The notes below the pieces were generated by a model. It saw only the letters and a program-made list of their open reading frames with translations. It was not told the DNA's origin and searched no databases. The position numbers and the translations under genes are program-made. From positions 1 to 64,000 of the forward strand of contig DATGXG010000048.1 in NCBI GenBank assembly GCA_035299085.1: 64,000 nt of DNA, given 5' to 3'. Numbering within the stretch: the stretch's first letter is position 1; each line of letters begins with the position of its first letter. Origin of the DNA: Bacteroidales bacterium (GTDB taxonomy: Bacteria > Bacteroidota > Bacteroidia > Bacteroidales > UBA10428). Positions 18,025 to 26,800 of this stretch are shown here, piece by piece.

Positions 18025-18504
18025 ATGAAAAATTCAGTAAAACCCGTTCCACAGGGCTGGCATACGCTAACGCCCTACATCAATGTGAAAAATGCTGAAA
18101 AAGCAATTGAATTCTATAAAAAAGCTTTTGGTGCGCGTGAAACAGGCAGGATATCCATGCCAGATGGTTCAGTAGGCCATGCTGAGCTGGAGATAGGCAA
18201 CAGCAAATTTATGCTTGCCGAAGAAAACGAAATGTGGGGAAACCGCAGTCCTCAATCATATGGCGGATCTCCTGTTTCTCTTTGCCTGTATGTTGAGAAC
18301 GTAGATGCTGTATTTGAAAGGGCTCTTAAAGAAGGCGCAAAAGTTAAAGGAGACATGACTGTGAAAGATCAGTTTTACGGAGACCGGGCAGGTACTTTGA
18401 CTGATCCGTTCGGTCACCAGTGGTCCATCATGACCCATGTTGAGGATGTTTCGTACGAAGAAATGCAGAAACGTTCGGACGCAATGTTTGCAACAGCAAA
18501 ATAA
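18025..18504 (+). CDS. VOC-family (glyoxalase/bleomycin-resistance fold) protein
   Basis: 159 residues with the PhnB-like pattern: LTPYINVKNAEKAIEFYKKAFGA at the start, GHAELEIGNSKFML in the middle and DPFGHQWSIMTHVEDV at the end. It is a cytoplasmic beta-alpha-beta-beta-beta protein; enzymes of this fold bind a metal or are used as binding proteins. The exact reaction is unknown. It stands 73 bases after serA on the same strand with no obvious functional link. Confidence 0.85.
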   Translation: MKNSVKPVPQGWHTLTPYINVKNAEKAIEFYKKAFGARETGRISMPDGSVGHAELEIGNSKFMLAEENEMWGNRSPQSYGGSPVSLCLYVENVDAVFERALKEGAKVKGDMTVKDQFYGDRAGTLTDPFGHQWSIMTHVEDVSYEEMQKRSDAMFATAK

Positions 18505-18510
18505 ATTTTT

Positions 18511-18622
18511 GGTTTACGATTGGACGATTTACGATTTACGATTTGTTGGACAATAGTAAATCTTAAATCACTAAATCTCTAAATCTCTAAATCGTAAATC
18601 GCTAAATCGTAAATCGTAAATA
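18511..18622. repeat. Heptamer/octamer array in two orientations (TTTACGA ... TCGTAAA)
   Basis: The left part has TTTACGA units and the right part has TAAATCG/CTAAATCT units, i.e. reverse-complement forms of the ATCGTAA heptamer seen at 16543-16619. The whole could fold as an imperfect hairpin. It ends 7 bases before the carbonic anhydrase ATG, so it forms that gene's leader or promoter region. Confidence 0.9.
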
Positions 18623-18629
18623 CATTTCA

Positions 18630-19253
18630 ATGTGGACCCATACCAAGGAAACCCAGGAGAAAATAACCCCGCAATTAGCACTTAAGTATTTAAAAGAAGG
18701 GAATTGCAGGTTCCTTAATAACCTGCAAACAGACAGGGATTTACTTAAACAGGTAAATCTCACAGCCGAAGGGCAGTTTCCATTTGCCGCAGTATTGAGC
18801 TGTATAGATTCCCGCACTTCAGCAGAACTCATTTTCGACCAGGGCCTTGGTGATATTTTCAGCATCCGCGTCGCCGGGAATGTCATCAATGAAGATATCC
18901 TCGGAAGTATGGAATTTGCCTGCAGCATTGCCAATTCAAAGATCATCGTAGTGCTGGGCCATACGAAATGCGGAGCCATCACCGGTGCCTGTAACAATCT
19001 AAAAACCGGTCACCTTACCGGTTTACTCCACAAGATCAAACCGGCCATTGACCGGGAGATAACGGTTCTGAAAGACAGAAACGGAAAGAATCCCGACTTT
19101 GTGAATAAGGTGAGTGTTAATCATGTTATGCTTACAATGGACAACATTCGGGCCCAAAGCAGTATCCTTAGAAATCTTGAACATCAGGGGAAAATAATGA
19201 TTACCGGTGCACTTTACGACATTGATACGGGTGCCGTGAAATTCTTTGACTGA
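18630..19253 (+). CDS. Beta-class carbonic anhydrase
   Basis: 207 residues; hydrates CO2 to bicarbonate using zinc. Ligands are visible: C58 in LSCIDSR (with the D60-R62 dyad), H111 and C114 in GHTKCGAITGA. AGNVINEDILGSMEFA is the conserved helix region. No signal peptide, so it is cytoplasmic. Its start lies right against a tandem repeat array, which may affect expression. The following exported-protein gene on the same strand begins 61 bases after the stop. Confidence 0.93.
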   Translation: MWTHTKETQEKITPQLALKYLKEGNCRFLNNLQTDRDLLKQVNLTAEGQFPFAAVLSCIDSRTSAELIFDQGLGDIFSIRVAGNVINEDILGSMEFACSIANSKIIVVLGHTKCGAITGACNNLKTGHLTGLLHKIKPAIDREITVLKDRNGKNPDFVNKVSVNHVMLTMDNIRAQSSILRNLEHQGKIMITGALYDIDTGAVKFFD

Positions 19254-19314
19254 CAGGAACATTTCCTGCAACCATCAGAAAGGAAATCTGTCTCTTAATC
19301 AAAACCTGAGTCAG

Positions 19315-20382
19315 ATGAAAACTTTCTTATTGTTTATAGCAGCTTTTTTTGGTGGTTCTTTCATCAGTCCGCTGGCAGGACAGGAAAATCAACACTCACC
19401 GGTGCAGGTAAGCTTTGTTTATCCTTTAGGAACACATGGATACAAGAGTACTGCATACGTATTCGACTTCTCATTTAATATACTTACCGGTTATACTGGA
19501 GGGGTAGACGGTTTTGAACTGGGTGGACTTATCAACATGAACAAGGGAAACGTTTCGGGTTTCCAGGCCGGGGGCATTGCCAATATCACAAGCGGCGATG
19601 TATCGGGCTTCCAGGCCGCAGGGATCTACAGTATGGCCAAAAACCTCGAAGGAATACAGATTAATGGAATTTTTGGCAAAACCGATGAGTCAGGCGGAGT
19701 ACAGATATCTGGTATAACCAATGTTTCAAAAGAAACCCATGTGGCCATTGCAGGGATATCAAATATAAATGCTTCGCGGGTAAATGGTTTACAGATTGCG
19801 GGAATCCTGAATACAACCAAAAGCATTGATGGTGTTCAGATAGGGCTCATCAATATTGCCGATTCATGTAAGAAAGGAGTTTCCATAGGACTTGTAAATA
19901 TCATCCGGAACCGGTACTTTGATGAGTGGTCGTTTGATGTGGCTGACTATATGAACCTCGGGATCTCGTATCATTTAGGTACCAAAGAATTGTATACTAT
20001 CTTCTCAGGAGGCTTCAACCTGGTTGAAGAAAAGCTTTGGGTGGCAGGATTGGGCCTTGGGCATGTGAACCAGGTTAGTCCTTCATTTTCAATCAGGCCT
20101 GAAGTAGTCTGTTACACGTATTTTCCGATGACTTATGTAAAGCCGCTGAGGGATACCTGGATTTACCATCTCCGGGTAGCTTTTGTAAGAGATTTAGGCA
20201 GCAGGCTTGCCATTTCAGCTGCGCCCGGTTTTTATATTTCAAAAAAATCAAACCGGGGAACTGAAGACGAATATGGCTACAGTCAAAGTCCGATCCCTGA
20301 TTTTTTTGATGTAAGACCCGCAGGCAGTTCAAATAAGACGGCTTTCGGTTTCGGGATGGAATTATCGGTTATATTGAAATAG
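19315..20382 (+). CDS. Exported protein with G-[FVI]-Q-[AI]-[AGS]-G-I repeats (LA_2272-like)
   Basis: 355 residues from ATG 19315, which starts a signal peptide (MKTFLLFIAAFFGGSFISPL, cleavage near AGQ). Residues about 65-205 hold roughly eight repeats of 18-24 residues built on GFQAGGIANI, GFQAAGIYSM, GIQINGIFGK, GVQISGITNV, GLQIAGILNT and GVQIGLINIA, reminiscent of pentapeptide/beta-helical surfaces and of the LA_2272-type surface-repeat family. The remainder (about 215-355) is beta-strand rich and ends ELSVILK, so an outer-membrane barrel or barrel-associated piece is possible. Function is unknown. Confidence 0.7.
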   Translation: MKTFLLFIAAFFGGSFISPLAGQENQHSPVQVSFVYPLGTHGYKSTAYVFDFSFNILTGYTGGVDGFELGGLINMNKGNVSGFQAGGIANITSGDVSGFQAAGIYSMAKNLEGIQINGIFGKTDESGGVQISGITNVSKETHVAIAGISNINASRVNGLQIAGILNTTKSIDGVQIGLINIADSCKKGVSIGLVNIIRNRYFDEWSFDVADYMNLGISYHLGTKELYTIFSGGFNLVEEKLWVAGLGLGHVNQVSPSFSIRPEVVCYTYFPMTYVKPLRDTWIYHLRVAFVRDLGSRLAISAAPGFYISKKSNRGTEDEYGYSQSPIPDFFDVRPAGSSNKTAFGFGMELSVILK

Positions 20383-20394
20383 AATCCAGTCGTA

Positions 20395-20805
20395 GTGAAC
20401 GGAAATGCTAGGCGAAGTTTTCAACTTCGTCTGAACGGTCGCCTGGCACAGAGTTGGTCAGACGAAGTCGGAGACTTCGCCTGGCAGAGACGAAGTCACA
20501 GACCATAGCCGTCAACTTAAGCTAAAATCCGCGTTAGCGGTTGAATTTGAACATATGAACTTATCAGTCAACGGTAAACAACCGTTGTGTTTACATTTAA
20601 CCACTCCGTGGTTAGAAGTATTGTATGCATTGGATATTCGCTTACACCGGCTTTCAGCCGGCGCTATTCAAATTAAACCACTCCGTGGTTTAAACCATTA
20701 ATTAACTGTACAGTTATAGCCTTAAGTTGACGGCTATGGTCGGAGACTTCGCTTAGCAGAGGATTCTCCCCGGCTAAGCGTAGTCTCCGGACTACGCTTG
20801 AATAA
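20395..20805. repeat. Complex repeat element: 20-bp terminal inverted repeat enclosing REP-like palindromes
   Basis: Fills the 428-base gap 20383-20810. A perfect 20-bp inverted repeat (20502-20521 with 20721-20740, ACCATAGCCGTCAACTTAAG) encloses palindromes CCGC-GTTA-GCGG, AACGGT...ACCGTT, AACCAC-TCC-GTGGTT (twice) and CCGGCT-TTC-AGCCGG. Outside it, GTCGGAGACTTCGC is directly repeated (20467 and 20739), and AAGCGTAGTC-CGGA-GACTACGCTT (about 20776-20800) is a perfect palindrome next to the stop codon of the giant gene. Confidence 0.8.
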
Positions 20806-20810
20806 TCATT

Positions 20811-23800
20811 TCAATTCGGATTCGGAAAATAGTAGATTGAATCGGTGTCCGGTTTTTTATAAACATCGATATTCAGAGCGTCTGAGGCCGGTCCGTCTCC
20901 GCCGGCATTGTGACCTGATACCGTAATTGTAGCTTGACCGTACCATGAGGCATTCCATGTTACGGTACCAGTAGTCCCGCTTCCTGAAACCGCACCGGCA
21001 GCCGCAGGTGAAAGCGACCAGACATAGGATACTGCACCGGTTGCACCGGTTGTAGTGTAAGGGGTATCCGGTGATCCACTGCACATCAACACGCTTCCAA
21101 CCGGTGTCCCGGGTTTCCCTGGCAAAAGGCTGACTGTTACGGCAAGGTTTTGACTTGCCAGGGCACTGCAATTATTGAGATTGGTATAATTTACACCAAC
21201 CCATTGTGCCCCGGATGTTATCCACTGAATAACAACACTGTCTGCTGAGGCGCCACCGCCGGCTATTACCTGTCCCCCTGCCGAAGCACTCCAGGCATAA
21301 TCAGTCATTGCGGGATCAGTTCTGTAAACTGATATATCATTGAGATTTACTGTGGTATTGCCTGATAGAGAAGGAACAGGTCTGTCATAGAGCGTTACGG
21401 CAAGCGTGGAAAAATTGAAACTGCTGCCACACCCGTTTAAAGGATGAACTCTGATGGTACCGCTGACTGCTGAACCATTAAAATCAACGTTTATAGATGA
21501 TCCGGTTGATGGACCATCAATAACGGCGCCTGCCGGCAAAGTCCATATATATGAAGTGGCATTGGCAACGGGTACAATGGAATAGGCTACATCCTGCGAA
21601 GAGCGGCAAACTGAAGCCAGTCCACTAATACTGCCGGGATCAGAGGGCAAAGCATGAACCGTAATCACAAGGGGATCGGACAACGGGCCTTCACCGCAAA
21701 GTGCATTACTTCCTGACACTGTAATGGTGGCCACTCCGCTGAACAAAGGATCCCATGTTAATGTCACCGAAGATCCGCTGCCGGAGAATGTCCCTGCAGC
21801 AACCGGGGCAACATGCCAGTTATAGGTTGTTGCATAGGCAGAAACTGTATTGAGTGCCGAAGCAGCACCATTCTGGCAGATGCTCGTATTTCCCGTAATT
21901 GAAAAAGGTTTCCGGGGTACTTTATTCACTGTGATTGTGGTGGGTAATGATTGCGGGCTCACACAACCATTATTATCCACGATTTTGACCCAATAGCTAC
22001 CGGGCTCGCTAATGACCTGCGAATAACCGGATACACCATTTGACCAAAAAGCAAATGCCCCTGCGGGTGCCGTGTAAAGAGTCACTGAACTGCCTTCACA
22101 AAATGAAACAGGACCTGTAATATCAATTACGGGGACAGACCCTGAAGGGTAATTACTGATAACAGCCGTGCTGCCAAAATCAGATCCAATGCATCCATTT
22201 GCATCGGAAAGGGCTGTCACCTGGTAAGTACCTGGAACGGATGACTGGAAGTTGTATGGGTTTGCTGAAGTAGTACCTGAAAATGTACCCGTGCCATTGG
22301 TATACGTATAATTCCAGGGCGCCTTTCCTGTAAAGAAAATATTCAGATCCGCCAGTGAACCGGGGCAAACGGTTGCCGACTGGTACATGGATGCTTTGGG
22401 ATTGCCATATATGGTAACCGATTGAGTGGTATTGTTAGAGCAACCAGTTACCGGGTCGGTATAGGTGAACACAATGTTGAAAGTGCCTGCCCCGGCTACA
22501 GAAGGCTGGAAAGTAGCTGTACCGTCACCGTTATCCGTGATTCCATGCCCGGTAAAAACGCCGCCGACACCGGCCGGTGTTCCGCTGAGTAAAGATGCAG
22601 CTGCACTTTGGCAATATGTGGCGGAAAGACCTGAGAAACTGACCTCAGGTAAGGTATTTGCAAATGAAAGTACATTATTACTTTGTGTGAGTGAACCCGA
22701 GGTGGTAATAGTTCCGCTGGCTTGTGTGCCTGTGGTACCTCCGTTCCCGTGGTTTATCCATGATGCACCTTCCCACACGGCTACCCGTAAATTGGTAAGG
22801 CTGCCAATACAACAGCTTAATGAACCCCATGAAAGGGTTGCCTGAACAGTTGAGATGCCTGCATCACGTGTAAGCGACCAGTATTCGCAATCACTGATAT
22901 TGTTCAGGGAGGATTCTCTGAGATTATGATTATATGCTGGATGAGAATTAGCATAGAAATACCGGCAGGTGAAGGCATCAGTTGCCACTGAAGGAGCGGA
23001 GATTGTAAAAGCTTTGTAAACTCCTGCACCACCCACAGGGAATGTAAAGGAAGTGTTCCCTGTTTTCCTCACGGGACCATCGACATAACTGTCATTTGAA
23101 GCACCGTTTACCGATGCCCCGGCCGGAATAATAAGAATATTTGTCAATGTGGTGGCCACTATGCCGTCTGTAAACGTCACAGAACCGGTTACAGACACCT
23201 GTCCTTCAAGCGTAACCTGCGGTGAGGTTACCTTGCTGTTATTGATCACTACATTTTTATAGGTAAATCCGTCAGTACCTGAACCTGCGTTTGCAGGCCA
23301 CGTTTGCAGGTAACTGGTTCCATGAAATACAAGAGTTGAATTATCATTTGACGAAAATATGCCATAAGCGGGGGTGCCTCTTCTGAAATTGCCATACAAA
23401 TTCAGAATTGAATTATTGTTCATCTGGATTTCCACCCTGTTCTGGGCAGAAGCAGTCAATATAATATCATGCCATGCATACAATACAGCGGAATTATTCA
23501 ATATGAAACTTGTCCTTGGCCCGCCGGTATTGGAAAGCGTCAGGTCCCTGGTAACACTCAGAGTTGCCGAGTTTGAAAGTGTAATTGAATTGGTTGCCGC
23601 TGTACCGGCAGAAGAGTTGAAGATGAGGTCCTGTCCTGCATTCAACGTTGAAGCACCGGATAAGACCAGGCTCATTGCAGCATTTCCCCCGTTTCGCGTC
23701 ACCTGCAGATCGCGTATAATGTTGATTGCCCCGCCATTTATACCTGAAATTGTACCTGTGAAATTGGTTCCGTTGTTTGCCGAAGTCAGGTTACCATTCA

Positions 23801-26800
23801 CGGTCAGGTTTCCGCCGTCAACTGTAAGGGAGGTATTATTATTGGCAACCGGCATGTCAAGTCTTGCGCAGGCTTCGGAACCGGTAACTGTAATATTGTA
23901 ACCTTTAATGTGAACCACATGAGAAGCCCTTGGTTTGGATGTCGCCGGGGGCCCTCCTTCCATTCTCGACCAGTTTGCAGGAACATTCCAATTGCCTGAG
24001 GCAATCGCCCAGTATTCAAGTCCGCTTACATTGTCAATGCACATGGTGAATGTGCCGTGAGTGGTACGATCATCCACTGAAATATAATATGTGTTACCCT
24101 GGACGAGCGAATTTAACGTTAACGAGCTTACCCCTGAATAATTCCAGCCGGTGTTCACACATCCGATCTGTACCCCTGCAGATGTCCATACAGCGATCTG
24201 CTGACCGCGCATAGTGCCGAACGCTCCTCCTGTTGTGACGGATATCACTGCCGTATCGAAAAGTGCCGTAAAGGAAAACCATACGTTGTGATCGGTGCCG
24301 CCGGTCCAGCATGACCCCGCTGTTCCGTCGGTTGTGGCATACTGGTTACTGTACAATCCTGATGCGGAACACCAGTTATCGAGATTGGTCAACGCAACCG
24401 CTCCTGACCTGAAATCATAGCCGGTTTTATTATTCACACACAAAGTAAATGTGCCGTGTGTGGTCTGATCATCAACTGAAATGTAATACGTTCTGCCGGC
24501 AGTTAAGGTATCCACGCTCAAAACAAGATCCCCGCTGTAGTTCCAGCCACCATCGATGCAAGCGAGCTGAGTTCCTGAGGCATTCCAGATTGCCACCTGC
24601 TGTCCCCGCATGGTGCCGTATGTTCCACCTGTCCTGACATTTACTTCCAACTGTCCTGAAACAGCTGCAAACCTGAACCATACATTATGATCGGTACCAC
24701 CCGACCAGCAGCTTCCGGCAGATTCATCCGCAGTGGCGAAACGGTTGCTGTAAAGTGCATCTGCTCCGCACCAGTTATCAATATCATTCAGCAACAGGGC
24801 GCCCTGCTTGAAATCATATCCCGGCAAACTACTTACACACAATGAAAACGTTCCGTGGGTAGTCTGGTCGTCCACCGAAATATAATATGTTCTCCCGGCA
24901 GTCAGGGTATCAGCCGACAACGTAAGGGTGCCTGAATAATTCCATCCCCCGTCCATACAAGCAACGAGCACCCCAGCTGCATTCCACAGTGCCACCTGCT
25001 GTCCGCGCATGGTACCGTAGGTTCCTCCAGTTTTTATAAGGATTTCAGCACTGTTTGATGCGGAAACAAACTGAAACCAAACATTATGATCGGTACCCCC
25101 GCTCCAGCACGAACCGGCGGCATGGTCAGCGGTGGCAAAACGGTTATCATACAGGGCATCGGCACTGCACCAGTTCAGGGTGTTATCGAGCAATAAGGGG
25201 TCAGACCCGAAATCATAGCCCGGCTGGTCATCGAGGCATAGGGTGAATGTGCCGTGGGTTGTCTGGTCATCGACAGCAATATAATATTCATGCCCGGCAG
25301 TAAGTGTATCGACACCCAGGGTAAGCACACCGCTGAAATTCCATCCGGCATCGTTACAGGCCACCTGGACGCCGGCGGCATTCCATATGGCAACCTGTTG
25401 GCCGCGCATAGTTCCGTAACTTCCGCCTGTTTTTATTTCAACCAGTGCGGCGTTTGTGGAGGCAGTAAAATGAAACCAAACATTATGATCTGTGCCCCCG
25501 CTCCAGCATGATCCGGCCGATTCATCGCGGGTGGCAAAACGGTTGTCAAACTGTGCATCCGACGAACACCAGTCTGCCAGTCCTGACAAAAGCACTGCCC
25601 CGCTCTTAAAATCATAACCTGATTTATTATTGGCACATATGGTGAAAGTACCGTGGGTCGTCTGGTCGTCCACAGACACATAATACAGGCGGCCGGACGT
25701 GAGTGTATCGGTCAGAAGCGAAAGAGTACCTGAATAATTCCATCCGGCGTCAATACAGGCAACCTGTACACCATTCTGATTCCAGATAGCCAGCTGCTGG
25801 CCGCGCATTATACCGTAGGTGCCTCCTGTTTTTACATCAATCTGTATCTCCCCGGAAACAGCGATGAATTTGAACCAGACATTGTGATCGGTGCCACCTG
25901 ACCAGCAGGATCCGGCAATTCCGTCAGCTGTTGCATACCGGTTGCTGTAAAGCGCATCTGAAGAACACCAGTGGTCAAGATCAGACAGGATAAGGGCATC
26001 TTCACGAAAATCAAATCCGACCTTATTATCGAGGCACATTGAAAAGGTGCCATGTGTCGTCTGGTCATCAACGGAAATATAGTAATGCCTTCCGGCTGTA
26101 AGCGTATCAATACTTAACGATAGTGTGCCACTGTAATTCCAGCCACCATCGTTGCATGCCAGCTGGGTACCTGATTCATTCCAGATGGCAATTTGCTGAC
26201 CGCGCATGGTTCCGTATGTGCCACCGGTTAAAATGTCAACCTTAATTCCCCCGGTTTCAGCCACGAATTCAAACCAAACATTATGATCGGTACCACCCGA
26301 CCAACAAGTTCCTGCGTTACCATCACGCGTAGCAAACTGGTTTGAAAACTGGGCATCTGTTGAACACCAGTTGTCGGTAAAATACATGGGCATTGCTCCG
26401 GATTTGAAATCGTAATCCGCTTTGTTATCCGCACACAAAGTAAATGTTCCATGCGTGGTCTGATCGTCAACAGAAATATAGTAGGTGTGTCCCACAGTCA
26501 GTGTATCGGCACCAAGGGTAAGGGTTCCGGAGTAATTCCATCCCGCATCGTTACAAGCAACAAGCGTCCCGGATGAATTCCATATAGCTACCTGTTGTCC
26601 CCGCATGGTTCCCTGTGTACCCCCCGTTTTTACCTGGACATTTATCGCCCGTGTATCTGCAGTGAAGCGAAACCATACATTATGATCAGTACCGCCGCTC
26701 CAGCACGAACCTGCAGACCCGTCACCCGTAGAAAAAGAATTGCTGAAAACGGCGTCACCCGAACAATAGCCGGTTGTTGAAGTTAAAGTATAAGCACCCG

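Noticed and set aside
16088-18622. Tandem arrays as CRISPR
   Set aside because: Units are 7-9 bp without spacers, and no cas genes are present.
23374-23901. 175-residue frame opposite the giant gene
   Set aside because: Shadow of the beta-helix coding region; composition follows the sense gene.
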